Part shown: piece by piece, positions 35,232 through 44,741 of the stretch | Position numbering within the stretch: position 1 is the stretch's first letter | How the letters are laid out: each line of letters opens with the position of its first letter | DNA from: JAAYYM01 sp964638005 | Lineage (GTDB): Bacteria; Bacillota; Clostridia; Lachnospirales; Lachnospiraceae | Length of the DNA stretch: 64,000 nt | Direction of reading: 5' to 3' | NCBI GenBank assembly: GCA_964638005.1 | Contig: CAZWXS010000004.1 | Coordinates: forward strand, 43,398 to 107,397 | Position numbers and translations under genes: made by a program | The notes under the pieces: generated by a model | Seen by the model: only the letters and a program-made list of their open reading frames with translations | Databases searched by the model: none | What the model was told of the DNA's origin: nothing

Positions 35232-35861
35232 CTACTTGCTAACTCTCTTTATACAGAATTCTCGCATGAAATTCATTATGTTTATATCTTCATTGGTTTC
35301 ATAGAATTGAATCAGAAGCATTTTAAATTCTTCTAATCTGTCTATTGGAATTTGAAAGATACCAATATTTTTCTCAATCAGGATTTTATTTGCCATAAGC
35401 TGCGCTACTCGTTTATTTCCATCAATAAAAATTTGCGTTCTAGCAATGTAACAAAAATATTTCAATGCTTTCTCTTCTATATCCGTAATCTTTTCCAATT
35501 CATCAATTGCATCAATAATCATTCCGGTGTGTGGTATTTCAGGTTCCCACGGTGTTCCACCAATTTGTACTTGTAATGTACGGATTTCACCAGCATAATG
35601 AAATAGTAATTCACCAACAATCTTATTATATTCTCTCAGTAACATGATATTATTTCCATATTCAAGATTATCTAATAAGAACTGCCATGCTCTCTTCATA
35701 TTAACAATAAAAAGAACTTCTTCCGTTTTGGTTGTAGTTGGTGCATTTGCCAGAATTGCTTCTGTTTTCGGGAAAGTTGTACCAAGACCTTCTAGGTTTG
35801 CGCTTTTCCATATACTATCTACAAGAAGCCTTTTTGCCATTTCAATTGCTGTATCAGTCAT
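35232..35861 (-). CDS. Fic-fold protein with inhibitory motif and Gln in place of the catalytic His
   Basis: 209 residues of the Fic/Fido fold, whose members usually attach AMP to target proteins. The central motif is QIFIDGNKR where active enzymes read H-P-F-x-(D/E)-G-N-x-R: the catalytic base His is Gln (codon CAA), while Phe, Asp, Gly, Asn and Arg remain. The N-terminus has SANLEG, matching the (S/T)xxxE(G/N) inhibitory helix motif of class II Fic proteins. It may be inactive as an AMP transferase, or catalyse a different nucleotide chemistry. The gene is visibly richer in A+T than pyrF and pyrE on both sides, suggesting later acquisition. ATG after AGAGAGGGG. Confidence 0.82.
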   Translation of the reverse strand: MTDTAIEMAKRLLVDSIWKSANLEGLGTTFPKTEAILANAPTTTKTEEVLFIVNMKRAWQFLLDNLEYGNNIMLLREYNKIVGELLFHYAGEIRTLQVQIGGTPWEPEIPHTGMIIDAIDELEKITDIEEKALKYFCYIARTQIFIDGNKRVAQLMANKILIEKNIGIFQIPIDRLEEFKMLLIQFYETNEDINIMNFMREFCIKRVSK

Positions 35862-35956
35862 TGATCATCTACCCCTCTCTCTATTAAGAAAAAATTAGTC
35901 ACTAGTTGCTTACTCTTCTTTAATAGTTATGTATCCGAAACATTGTCCGGACAGTT

Positions 35957-36892
35957 TTATCTGCCAAGTGCCTCTGCAATGTCCTTTTTCATATCCAGCA
36001 CAGCCTGACGAGATGCTTCTGCATACCCCTCCGCTCCATAGGATGCATACTGTTCCGCCTTATAGGCAGCAATGATTCCGCGGGAGGAATTGATGATTGC
36101 GCCCAGACCGTCTTCGTTAAAGAAATGAACCAGATCCTTGCCTTTTCCACCCTGTGCTCCATAACCCGGCACCAGGATATAGGTCTTTGGCATCAGCTTG
36201 CGCAGCACTTTTCCCATTTCCGGATAAGTTGCGCCTACAACAGCTCCGATATAACTGTAGGGATATGTTTCACTCATACATTGTTCACCCCACTCGGCAA
36301 TTTTTGCGCCTACCAGCTCATACAACGGCTTATCCTGCCCTTTGATCAACTGATCCTGGAACTCTCCGCTGCTTGGGTTAGAAGTCTTTGCCAGGATGAA
36401 CAGTCCCTTCTTCTCTTCCCTGCACACTTCTAAAAACGGATTGATTCCATCAGAACCGAGGTATGGATTGACCGTTGCAAAATCCTCGTCAAATACTGCG
36501 ATTCTATTTGCTCCTACCTGTACCCTGCCAAGATGTCCGACTGCATATGCTGCTGATGTCGAACCGATATCGCCGCGCTTTACATCACCGATCACAACCA
36601 GTCCCTTTTCCTTGCAATACTTCGCGGTCTTATCAAATGCAACCAGTCCGGGAATTCCAAACTGCTCATACATGGCAATCTGAGGCTTCACAGCCGGTAC
36701 AAGGTCACAGACTGCATCCACAATTCCTTTATTATACTGCCAGACAGCTTCTCCTGCACCCTCCAGCGTCTCGCCAAAATCATCATAAGCTTTGCGTAAA
36801 ATATGCGCCGGAATGTAGGAAAGCATCGGGTCAAGCCCTACTACAATTGGCGCATTGGTCTTTTGGATATTTTCAATTAACCGATTGATCAT
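35957..36892 (-). CDS. pyrF: Orotidine 5'-phosphate decarboxylase (type 2)
   Basis: 311 residues, the longer subtype. Decarboxylates OMP to UMP. The substrate-binding VVGLDPML is at the N-terminus, the catalytic Lys/Asp motif is VIGDVKRGDIGST, and VPGYGAQGG near residue 245 forms the phosphate loop. ATG after GAGGAGG. It is followed on the same strand by the Fic-fold gene and pyrE; pyrK and pyrD, which I expect between pyrF and pyrE in related bacteria, are absent. Confidence 0.95.
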   Translation of the reverse strand: MINRLIENIQKTNAPIVVGLDPMLSYIPAHILRKAYDDFGETLEGAGEAVWQYNKGIVDAVCDLVPAVKPQIAMYEQFGIPGLVAFDKTAKYCKEKGLVVIGDVKRGDIGSTSAAYAVGHLGRVQVGANRIAVFDEDFATVNPYLGSDGINPFLEVCREEKKGLFILAKTSNPSSGEFQDQLIKGQDKPLYELVGAKIAEWGEQCMSETYPYSYIGAVVGATYPEMGKVLRKLMPKTYILVPGYGAQGGKGKDLVHFFNEDGLGAIINSSRGIIAAYKAEQYASYGAEGYAEASRQAVLDMKKDIAEALGR

Positions 36893-37012
36893 TTCATTCC
36901 TCCTCTGTCTCTGAGTTCATCTTTTCCAATCATCTCTAATCCTGTACCATTTTATCACACATACGACAAGAAAAAAATACTTTTTATCTTAAAAATGTAA
37001 AAAGAAAAAGAA

Positions 37013-37035
37013 GGAAATGCTGTAATCACATTTCC
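37013..37035 (-). terminator. Terminator of nrdD
   Basis: Seven-base arms GGAAATG and CATTTCC. On the minus strand the hairpin is followed by TTCTTTTTCTTTTT. The remaining bases between pyrF and nrdD show no gene. Confidence 0.7.
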
Positions 37036-37099
37036 CTCTCCTTGTCGATCTGAATAGATTACTTCGACTATTTCAAAAACTTCCCTCATCAAAAAGTTT

Positions 37100-39496
37100 T
37101 TAAACCGATACCGTTGCCTTCTCTTCCACATACTTCTTGATGTTGAAAGCATTGGTGTATTTATTGATTTCATCGCCATCTACAACCACTAAGGTCGGTG
37201 CCTGCATAACCTTATAGCGTGTCGCAAGCTCGATATTCTCTTCCGCATCAATCATGATGTACTTCTCATTCTTGAGATATTCCTTAGCTAATTTGCAATT
37301 TGGGCATGTCTTTGTCACAAACAGATATTTAACCTTGCCTACAGGCTCAACGATAACCTCTTCCTCCGTATTCTCGGCAAGTGAAGTAATCTTAACCACA
37401 CTGCTCGTCGGACGCTTCAGGCTGGAATTCTCAAGATCGTATACTACACGGTTCTTATATTCCTGCGTCTTACCGTCATTCCAGTTCTGTACCGGTCGGT
37501 AATAACCTGTGATTCTGCTGTATACCTCTGCACTTGCTCCACACTGCGGACAGGTTGCATGCTCTCCTGCGATATAACCATGCTCTTTACATACAGAGTA
37601 GGTAGGTGAAAGTGTGTAATAAGGCAGTTTGTAATTCTCCGCAACTTTTCTGACAAGAGCTGCTGCAGCCTTCCAATCCGGCAGTTTCTCACCGAGAAAT
37701 GCATGGAATACCGTACCTGACGTATACAATGTCTGCAGATCATCCTGAATATCCAAAGCATCAAATATATCCGATGTATAATCTACCGGCAAATGAGAAC
37801 TGTTCGTGTAGTAAGGAGTATCTCCCGGATTGCCAGCTGTCTTGATATTCGGCCAACGCTTCTTATCATGCTTAGCAAGACGATAAGTTGTACTCTCTGC
37901 CGGTGTTGCCTCAAGATTATACAGATCACCATACTGCTCCTGATAATCCGACAGACGATTTCTCATATGATTCAAAACTTCCTTTGTAAATTCCTGCGTT
38001 TTCTTATCTGTCATGTCAGCGCGTAACCAATTGGCATTGAGTCCGACCTCATTCATTCCGATCAAACCAATCGTAGAGAAATGATTGTCAAAGTTGCCCA
38101 GATAGCGCTTCGTATATGGATATAAGCCTTCATCCAACAGTTTTGAAATGACGCCACGCTTTACCTTCAGGCTGCGTGCAGAAATATCCATCATTCTGTT
38201 GAGACGCTTGTAGAAATCATCCTTGTTTGCAGACAAGTAGGCGATTCTTGGCATATTGATTGTTACCACACCTACAGAACCCGTACTTTCGCCGGAGCCG
38301 AAGAATCCGCCTGTTTTTTTACGCAGTTCGCGTAAATCCAACCTTAATCTGCAACACATACTTCTTACATCGCTCGGTTCCATATCGCTGTTAATGTAAT
38401 TAGAGAAATATGGAGTACCGTATTTTGAGGTCATTTCGAACAACATGCGATTGTTCTCGGTGTCTGACCAGTCGAAATCCTTTGTAATGGAATAGGTCGG
38501 AATCGGATACTGGAATCCGCGTCCATTGGCATCGCCCTCGATCATCGTCTCGATGAATGCCTTGTTGACCATATCCATCTCTTCTTTACAGTCCTTATAT
38601 TTGAAATCCATTTCCTTGCCGCCTACCACTGCCGGTAAATCTGCAAGATCATTCGGAACCGTCCAATCCAGAGTAATATTGGAGAACGGAGCCTGTGTAC
38701 CCCATCTGCTGGGTGTATTCACTCCATAGATAAACGCCTCGATACACTTCTTAACATCCTTATAGGAAAGATTGTCCACTTTAACAAACGGAGCCAAATA
38801 AGTATCAAAGGAAGAAAATGCCTGTGCACCTGCCCATTCATTCTGCATGATACCAAGGAAATTAACCATCTGATTGCACAATACGGAGAGATGTGCTGCC
38901 GGAGCTGAAGTAATCTTGCCTCTGATGCCGCCGAGTCCTTCCATAATCAACTGCTTGAGGGACCAGCCTGCGCAATAGCCTGTCAGCATAGATAAATCAT
39001 GAATGTGTATATCTGCATTGCGGTGTGCTTCGCCGATTTCCTGGTCATAAATCTCTGTAAGCCAATAATTAGCGGTAACCGCACCTGAATTGCTTAAAAT
39101 CAGACCACCGACCGAATAGGTCACTGTGGAGTTTTCTTTCACACGCCAGTCTTCAATCTTGACGTAGCTGTTTACAACATCTTTGTAATCCAAGATGGTG
39201 GATTTCATATTACGAATCTTTTCTCTTTGCTTGCGGTAAAGGATATAAGCCTTTGCCACATCCGTATAACCTGCCTGCTCCAGCACTGTCTCCACGCTGT
39301 CCTGAATATCCTCCACGTGAACACGGTCTTCTTTCATCTTATCCTGAAAGTCAGAAGTAACGCGCAGTGCCAACAGATCGATCATATCATTGTTGTACTG
39401 CTTCTCGCATGCAACAAACGCTTTCATAATTGCATCATTGATCTTTGCTAAGTTAAAATCTGTAACTTCCCCATCTCTTTTGATTACGCTAAACAT
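37100..39496 (-). CDS. nrdD: Anaerobic (class III) ribonucleoside-triphosphate reductase with C-terminal redoxin domain
   Basis: 798 residues. An N-terminal ATP cone (about 1-95, MFSVIKRDGEVTDFNLAKIN) senses dATP/ATP. The glycyl-radical barrel follows, with SMCCRLRLDLRELRKKTGGFF in the active-site region. Zinc cysteines are in SVCKEHGYIAGEHATCPQC and the glycyl radical loop is RITGYYRPVQNWNDGKTQE. The last ~75 residues are an extra thioredoxin/glutaredoxin-like domain with CPNC (VTKTCPNCKLAKEYL) and a cis-Pro region MQAPTLVVVDG. This suggests the redoxin-dependent rather than formate-dependent type, with its reductant fused on. The activase nrdG is not in the window. Regulation: two NrdR boxes and a good promoter lie upstream. 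Confidence 0.95.
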   Translation of the reverse strand: MFSVIKRDGEVTDFNLAKINDAIMKAFVACEKQYNNDMIDLLALRVTSDFQDKMKEDRVHVEDIQDSVETVLEQAGYTDVAKAYILYRKQREKIRNMKSTILDYKDVVNSYVKIEDWRVKENSTVTYSVGGLILSNSGAVTANYWLTEIYDQEIGEAHRNADIHIHDLSMLTGYCAGWSLKQLIMEGLGGIRGKITSAPAAHLSVLCNQMVNFLGIMQNEWAGAQAFSSFDTYLAPFVKVDNLSYKDVKKCIEAFIYGVNTPSRWGTQAPFSNITLDWTVPNDLADLPAVVGGKEMDFKYKDCKEEMDMVNKAFIETMIEGDANGRGFQYPIPTYSITKDFDWSDTENNRMLFEMTSKYGTPYFSNYINSDMEPSDVRSMCCRLRLDLRELRKKTGGFFGSGESTGSVGVVTINMPRIAYLSANKDDFYKRLNRMMDISARSLKVKRGVISKLLDEGLYPYTKRYLGNFDNHFSTIGLIGMNEVGLNANWLRADMTDKKTQEFTKEVLNHMRNRLSDYQEQYGDLYNLEATPAESTTYRLAKHDKKRWPNIKTAGNPGDTPYYTNSSHLPVDYTSDIFDALDIQDDLQTLYTSGTVFHAFLGEKLPDWKAAAALVRKVAENYKLPYYTLSPTYSVCKEHGYIAGEHATCPQCGASAEVYSRITGYYRPVQNWNDGKTQEYKNRVVYDLENSSLKRPTSSVVKITSLAENTEEEVIVEPVGKVKYLFVTKTCPNCKLAKEYLKNEKYIMIDAEENIELATRYKVMQAPTLVVVDGDEINKYTNAFNIKKYVEEKATVSV

Positions 39497-39572
39497 CCCA
39501 CTACTCCCTTCCCTGGTCGGTTCAAAAATCCATTATTTTGTTTACATAAATATTGAAGAACCAACTAGGAAA

Positions 39573-39601
39573 ATTATAACATCGAGATTCTGAAAAGTCA
39601 A
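39573..39601 (-). promoter_or_regulatory. Promoter of nrdD
   Basis: Minus strand TTGACT (39601-39596), 17-base spacer, TATAAT (39578-39573). Confidence 0.8.
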
Positions 39602-39604
39602 CAG

Positions 39605-39660
39605 AAAAACACTAGATATTATGTCAACTTTTTGCTTCAGACACAATATCTAGTGTTTTT
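39605..39660 (-). terminator. Hairpin at the end of hflX made from the paired NrdR boxes
   Basis: The arms AAACACTAGATATT and AATATCTAGTGTTT pair. In the direction of hflX transcription the second arm ends in GTGTTTTTCTG, so it can act as a terminator 50 bases beyond the hflX stop. Confidence 0.6.
39609..39656. promoter_or_regulatory. Two NrdR boxes in inverted arrangement
   Basis: ACACTAGATATTATGT (39609-39624) and ACACAATATCTAGTGT (39641-39656) both fit the NrdR consensus ACACWATATATWGTGT closely. Their centres are 32 bases apart, about three helical turns, the usual spacing for cooperative NrdR binding. They lie just upstream of the nrdD -35. The same bases also pair with each other into a long hairpin downstream of hflX. 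Confidence 0.88.
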
Positions 39661-39711
39661 CGTGTTTTTGCACAAATGTCGTTTTTTGTCCGCATTTATG
39701 GGGGGTTCACA

Positions 39712-40950
39712 TCATTTGGACACTTTTTCATACCACTCTTTTGGCACAAGTGCCTTAACATAAATTCCCTTTTCTTCGTAACTTTCTTGTAACAATTGCC
39801 CATATTTTCGGATGATTTGGAGTTGTCCGGCAGATTCATACGGAAATACTCTCTCAATCAAAATATTTTTTTCTTTAAGCAATTTGACCAAAAGTTCTTT
39901 CAAGGTCTCAGTTCCGTCTCCATTTTGCGCCGATATTTCCAAGGTTTCTCTTGCTTTCAGATCTTTTAATATCATCCGTTCTTCTATTAAATCCTGCTTG
40001 TTAAACAGCGTAATGATTGGCTTTCCTATGACATTTAATTCCTCCAATGTCTGATATACCGTATACATCTGCTGATCCATCTGCGGATTCGATGCATCCA
40101 CAACATGCAAGATAATATCGGCATATTTAGCCTCTTCCAGAGTACTTCTGAATGCCTCAATCAGGTGATGCGGCAGCTTTCTGATGAATCCGACCGTATC
40201 GGTCAACAATATCTGCTGCTTGTTGGGCAGCTCCAGAAGCCGTGTCGTCGGATCCAATGTGGCAAACAATTTATCTTCGGACAGCACCTCTGCCCCTGTC
40301 ATCCGGTTGAGCAGCGTGGACTTGCCTGCATTGGTATAGCCCACAACAGCAGCTACCGGTATACGGTTGCGCTCCCGCTGCTGCCTCGTTACCGCACGAT
40401 GCTTCTTGACCGCATCCAATTCCCTATTAAGCACAGCAATCCTATGTCTGATGGTTCGTCTGTCTACCTCCAGCTTCTTCTCGCCGGGGCCTCTGGTTCC
40501 GATACCTCCGCCCAAACGTGACATTGAGCGTCCGTAACCGGTCAGACGTGCCTGTGCATAGCCAAGCTGTGCCAATTCCACCTGTATCTTGCCTTCCGCC
40601 GTCTGTGCCCTTCCGGCAAAAATGTCCAGAATGACCAGTGTACGATCCATTGCCTTGACATCCAGCTCATCCGTAAGATTCCGCAGCTGTACCGGTGACA
40701 ACTCATCGTCACATACGATGCCTGTTGCATCACATTCCCAAATCAGTTCCTTTAATTCCTGTAACTTTCCTTTTCCCAGATACGTAGCTGCATGTATCTG
40801 CTCCCGGTTCTGTATACACCGTCCGACCGTTTCCGCTCCTGCAGTCTTGACCAGTTCCTCAAGTTCCGACACGCTTGCTTCGGTATCATCCGCATCGGAA
40901 ACAGACACTCCGACCAGAATCACCTTTTCCTGTTGTCCCCGTACATCCAT
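39712..40950 (-). CDS. hflX: GTPase HflX
   Basis: About 412 residues. A ribosome-associated GTPase that, in studied bacteria, splits stalled or stressed ribosomes. The N-terminal nucleotide-binding HflX domain holds SRLGGGIGTRGPGEKKLEVD. The G domain has G1 GYTNAGKSTLLNR, G3 DTVGFIRKLPHHLIEAFRST and G4 NKQD. The upstream in-frame start is a TTG; ATG 40950 lies eight bases after GAGAGGA, so I use it. It is the last gene of a run of eight minus-strand genes. Confidence 0.95.
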   Translation of the reverse strand: MDVRGQQEKVILVGVSVSDADDTEASVSELEELVKTAGAETVGRCIQNREQIHAATYLGKGKLQELKELIWECDATGIVCDDELSPVQLRNLTDELDVKAMDRTLVILDIFAGRAQTAEGKIQVELAQLGYAQARLTGYGRSMSRLGGGIGTRGPGEKKLEVDRRTIRHRIAVLNRELDAVKKHRAVTRQQRERNRIPVAAVVGYTNAGKSTLLNRMTGAEVLSEDKLFATLDPTTRLLELPNKQQILLTDTVGFIRKLPHHLIEAFRSTLEEAKYADIILHVVDASNPQMDQQMYTVYQTLEELNVIGKPIITLFNKQDLIEERMILKDLKARETLEISAQNGDGTETLKELLVKLLKEKNILIERVFPYESAGQLQIIRKYGQLLQESYEEKGIYVKALVPKEWYEKVSK

Positions 40951-40993
40951 ACTCGATATCCTCTCAATGCGTGTCAAAATCTGTCCTCACGCT

Positions 40994-42034
40994 CTATCTT
41001 GTTTTTAAGAATTCATATTCCCGGATTGCCTTCTTGTCATCCGGATATACCTTCAGGTAGGCCTCCATCAATACAGTGGCCTTTTTATAATCCGTCAGGT
41101 ACTCATAAGCAACGATCTCATTGTATTTCAGGCTCTGTATGACAGCATTGTCCTCAATTGCGATTCCCTTTTCAAATGCCTCCAATGCACTGCTGTATTC
41201 TGCCGCCTTTATTTTGCAGAGTCCCAATTGATTATATACCTCTGCCGCATCGGTATGCTTCTCAAGAAAATTGCTGTACAGAGATGCCGCATAATTCGCA
41301 TCTCCCAGCGCCTCATAGGTCTTGCCGAGAAACAAGATCATCTCTACCGTATCGTTTGAACCGCTTGCCTTCTCGAAGCTGTTGCGTGCATCTTCATACT
41401 GTCCCAGATAGTAATAGAATTTGCCCTGCTGGTAGATACTCATTTTGGTATCTCCCTCCAGTGCCTTTCTCAGATAAACATCGCCTTCACTCTTATAGTC
41501 TGCCCCAAGCAGGTCCTCATATATACGGATATACAGATCATAGTCCTTCGGAGTCAGACTGATTGCCTTATCAAAATCAAGAATTGCATCATCATGTCTG
41601 TCATTCTTCAGTGCCACCGAACCACGCAGATAATAGGCCTGCGCATTCTCGTCATCCAGTGCAATCATCGCGGAATACGTATCATATGCGCCCTCTGCAT
41701 CCCCGTTCTTATACTGAGCAACCGCCAAATAATAAGAAATATCATATTCTATATCGCCCACGATACCATTCGACTGCGCGAGTGCACGTTCGAACGCTCC
41801 GATAGAATCCTCATACCGTGCCATCGCAAGATATGCCATACCCTGCCCGCGATATGCCTGCTCTGCATTTTCACCTGCCGCAAGTGCCGCCTCAAAGTTC
41901 TGTTCGGCTATCTCATATTCAAGATTCTCCAGCGCCTTCATCCCGGCACTGATCTTCGATTCTGATTTACCCGCGCATGCTGTCAGCATCATAAACGCAA
42001 GCATCAAAACAGATACAATTTGCTTCTTTTTCAT
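40994..42034 (-). CDS. TPR lipoprotein
   Basis: About 346 residues. A lipoprotein signal (MKKKQIVSVLMLAFMMLTAC) with lipobox LTAC anchors it to the outer face of the membrane. The rest is a series of TPR repeats, for example AQAYYLRGSVALKNDRHDDA and AEVYNQLGLCKIKAAEYSSA. These bind other proteins; the partner is unknown. ATG 42034 is eight bases after GGGAG. It lies 17 bases behind potD and 43 before hflX, so it belongs to the same transcript. Confidence 0.85.
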   Translation of the reverse strand: MKKKQIVSVLMLAFMMLTACAGKSESKISAGMKALENLEYEIAEQNFEAALAAGENAEQAYRGQGMAYLAMARYEDSIGAFERALAQSNGIVGDIEYDISYYLAVAQYKNGDAEGAYDTYSAMIALDDENAQAYYLRGSVALKNDRHDDAILDFDKAISLTPKDYDLYIRIYEDLLGADYKSEGDVYLRKALEGDTKMSIYQQGKFYYYLGQYEDARNSFEKASGSNDTVEMILFLGKTYEALGDANYAASLYSNFLEKHTDAAEVYNQLGLCKIKAAEYSSALEAFEKGIAIEDNAVIQSLKYNEIVAYEYLTDYKKATVLMEAYLKVYPDDKKAIREYEFLKTR

Positions 42035-42051
42035 TTGTAACACTCCCGATG

Positions 42052-43092
42052 CTAATTACATTTGCTCTGGAATTCCTTCCATATCTCGGCATGCAGATCT
42101 TCTGCTTCCTGACCGAGATTCTTTATGCTCTCTCCGGATGTGACACTGTCAGGTACGACCAACGACGCTTTCAGATCATCTGAGATATATTCCTCCGCTG
42201 CCTTATTTGTACAATAGTAGCCGATATACTCAAAGCATTTTGCCGAGATCTCCGGCTGCAGGATATAGTTTAAAAATGCATGTGCCGCCTCCGCATTCGG
42301 AGCCTTAGACGGAACAAATCCTGCCATCATGCCAAAACCAAGTCCTTCAGACGGATATGCCACAGAAAGCTCCGGATTCGCCGCCAGTGCAGTATTAACC
42401 TGTGATGTATACAAAAATGCAGCACTCACCTCACCGCTCAGGATATAGTCCTGTGTATTGCTGTCACTGATCAGTCTGATATTCGGGGCAAGGTCATATA
42501 GTTTATCTCCCGCTGCCCTGATCACGTCCAGATCTTCCGTATTAAACGATTCTCCCATTGTCTTGAGTGCGATACCGTTAATAACACGATAACTTCCTAT
42601 AATCGCTACACTGTCCTTCAGTGCAGGATTCCAGAGATCCTCATAAGAGGTGATTTCAAATCCGACTGCGTCCTTATCATATACGATCAGCGGAATACCG
42701 GCTCCGTACGGCACCGTATACTCGTTTTGCTCATCATAAAAGAAACCCTGATAAAGAGGATTGATATTAGAGACGTTCGAAATCTGTGATAAGTCCAATT
42801 TCTGAACCAGCCCTTCCTGAATGGCCAGTTCGATGATATAGTCATCTGCAATGACCAGATCATAATCTCCTCCCTGTGTCTCCTCCAGCTTTGCCAACAT
42901 ATCTTCATCATAATCAAAGTTAGAATAATTGATCCTGATACCTGTTTCTTCTTCAAATCCCGTCAATACTTCCTGCGGAAACATACCGTCCCACGTATAC
43001 AGATTCAGTTCTCCGCCCTTTTTGGCTCCGCAGCCGTTCAGCAGCATTGCTGCAACAGCTACCGTCATCAATACACAAATTAACCTTTTCAT
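42052..43092 (-). CDS. potD: Spermidine/putrescine ABC transporter substrate-binding lipoprotein
   Basis: About 346 residues with lipoprotein signal (MKRLICVLMTVAVAAMLLNG) and lipobox Cys. The PotD fold follows, starting with GELNLYTWDGMFPQEVLTGF; WDGMFPQEVL is the usual polyamine-binding N-terminal motif, and LVIADDYIIELAIQEGLVQK is also typical. It captures polyamines for PotBC. The second of two adjacent ATGs (43092) is seven bases from GGAGG. It is the fourth pot gene, 27 bases after potC. Confidence 0.92.
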   Translation of the reverse strand: MKRLICVLMTVAVAAMLLNGCGAKKGGELNLYTWDGMFPQEVLTGFEEETGIRINYSNFDYDEDMLAKLEETQGGDYDLVIADDYIIELAIQEGLVQKLDLSQISNVSNINPLYQGFFYDEQNEYTVPYGAGIPLIVYDKDAVGFEITSYEDLWNPALKDSVAIIGSYRVINGIALKTMGESFNTEDLDVIRAAGDKLYDLAPNIRLISDSNTQDYILSGEVSAAFLYTSQVNTALAANPELSVAYPSEGLGFGMMAGFVPSKAPNAEAAHAFLNYILQPEISAKCFEYIGYYCTNKAAEEYISDDLKASLVVPDSVTSGESIKNLGQEAEDLHAEIWKEFQSKCN

Positions 43093-43119
43093 CATTTCTC
43101 CTCCATTTAATAACATTTG

Positions 43120-43893
43120 CTATTTATTCTTTCTGTTAATATGTTCCGTCACCAGTACAATCATCGTCGTCGCCAGCAGCATCAGCGTTGCCAGCGCATT
43201 GATCTCAGGGGTCACACCCGTTTTCATCTTTGTGTAAATCTTGATCGGCAGCAGATTGACTCTGGGGCCGGTCACAAAAATGCTGATGACCACATCGTCA
43301 AATGACATGGCAAAAGCCAGCAGTTCGCCTGACACGATCGCAGGCATGATCAACGGTAGTATTATATCAAAGAATACTCTGATCTGTGAAGCCCCCAAAT
43401 CACGAGCCGCTTCTTCCAAACTTTTGTCCATGCCGATCAGCCTTCCACTGACCATAATAAAAATATACGGAATACAAAATGCCGTATGTGCGATTACCAG
43501 CGTCAACATGCCAAAGGGCAGCCCCATCAATGAAAATAACGCCAGAAATACCATACCAAGAATAATTTCCGGTATCATCAAGGGTAATGTTGACAAATAG
43601 GATATAACAGAATTAAACCGACATGTCGTCTTGCTCATACCGACAGCCGCCAGCGTACCGATAACCACTGCAAGCATACCGCTCAACAGTGCAAGGACAA
43701 TGCTGTGCAGCAATGCCTCCATGATATCTCTTTGTCTGAAGAGTTCGACATACCACTTTAGGCTGAAACCGCCCCACACCGTGGAAATCTTGGATTCATT
43801 AAAAGAATAGACCACCGTCACTGCTAACGGAATATACATCAAAACAAGCATAACTGCAAGGTATACCGCAGGAAACCTCTTCTTTCTCCTCAT
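43120..43893 (-). CDS. potC: Spermidine/putrescine ABC transporter permease
   Basis: 257 residues with six membrane helices. Inner-membrane permease; the EAA loop that contacts the ATPase is EEAARDLGASQIRVFFDIILP. It begins with the typical VYLAVMLVLMYIPLAVTVVYSF. Its start overlaps the potB stop by four bases. Confidence 0.93.
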   Translation of the reverse strand: MRRKKRFPAVYLAVMLVLMYIPLAVTVVYSFNESKISTVWGGFSLKWYVELFRQRDIMEALLHSIVLALLSGMLAVVIGTLAAVGMSKTTCRFNSVISYLSTLPLMIPEIILGMVFLALFSLMGLPFGMLTLVIAHTAFCIPYIFIMVSGRLIGMDKSLEEAARDLGASQIRVFFDIILPLIMPAIVSGELLAFAMSFDDVVISIFVTGPRVNLLPIKIYTKMKTGVTPEINALATLMLLATTMIVLVTEHINRKNK

Positions 43894-44741
43894 ACCAGCC
43901 CCTCCAGTTCCCTTGTGTGAAACAGGCGCTTATACAAGCCGATCAGCAGTGTGGTCAACAGCATAAGCACCACCGACAAAGCCGCCGCAAATGGCAGATT
44001 CCGTCCCTTTGTCAGCTGCTCCTGTATCAGGCTGCCCACCAATACGATCTTGTTGCCGCCAAGGATATCCGCAATGAAGAAAAGTCCCATCGATGGAATA
44101 AATGTTAAAATAACACCCGACATCAATCCCGGCAGTGTCAGCGGCAGTGTCACAGTCCAAAATGCTTTTGTTCTTGAGGCTCCCAGATCATTTGCGGCAT
44201 CGACCAGATTCCAGTCCATCTTATCCACGCTGGAATATACTGACAGTATCATAAACGGCACCAGTGCATACACCATGCCTACCGTTACGGCCGGATAGGA
44301 ATACAGCAGCTTGAGCGGCTCCCTGATGATATGAAGCTTCATCAGCATCGTATCCAGTACACCGTTGCTTCGAAACACAATGATCCATCCATACAGGCGC
44401 AGCAAAGAACTGGTCCAAAACGGAATCATCAGTAACAGCATGACTCTTCTCTTCCACTTTGCCGACAGCTGCGCCATATAGTATCCGAAGGGATAGCCGA
44501 TCAAAATAATAATCGCAGTTGACAGCACTGCCAATTTCAGCGACTCGACAAACGTATTCAGATATAACGGTTCGAAAATACGCACATAATTATCCAATGT
44601 AAATTCCGCAACAACACCCCACACCTGTGCCCTGCTCATAAAACTCAGCAAAACCATGTATACAAGCGGAAATACCACAAATAAAATTGTAAAGGCATAA
44701 ATCGGAGCCAAGGTAAAATATATCCATTTCTTATTTTTCAT
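43890..44741 (-). CDS. potB: Spermidine/putrescine ABC transporter permease
   Basis: 283 residues with six membrane helices. The partner permease of PotC; its EAA loop is VDAANDLGASRTKAFWTVTLP. Start and stop codons overlap potA and potC by four bases each, indicating translational coupling through the transporter genes. Confidence 0.93.
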   Translation of the reverse strand: MKNKKWIYFTLAPIYAFTILFVVFPLVYMVLLSFMSRAQVWGVVAEFTLDNYVRIFEPLYLNTFVESLKLAVLSTAIIILIGYPFGYYMAQLSAKWKRRVMLLLMIPFWTSSLLRLYGWIIVFRSNGVLDTMLMKLHIIREPLKLLYSYPAVTVGMVYALVPFMILSVYSSVDKMDWNLVDAANDLGASRTKAFWTVTLPLTLPGLMSGVILTFIPSMGLFFIADILGGNKIVLVGSLIQEQLTKGRNLPFAAALSVVLMLLTTLLIGLYKRLFHTRELEGLV

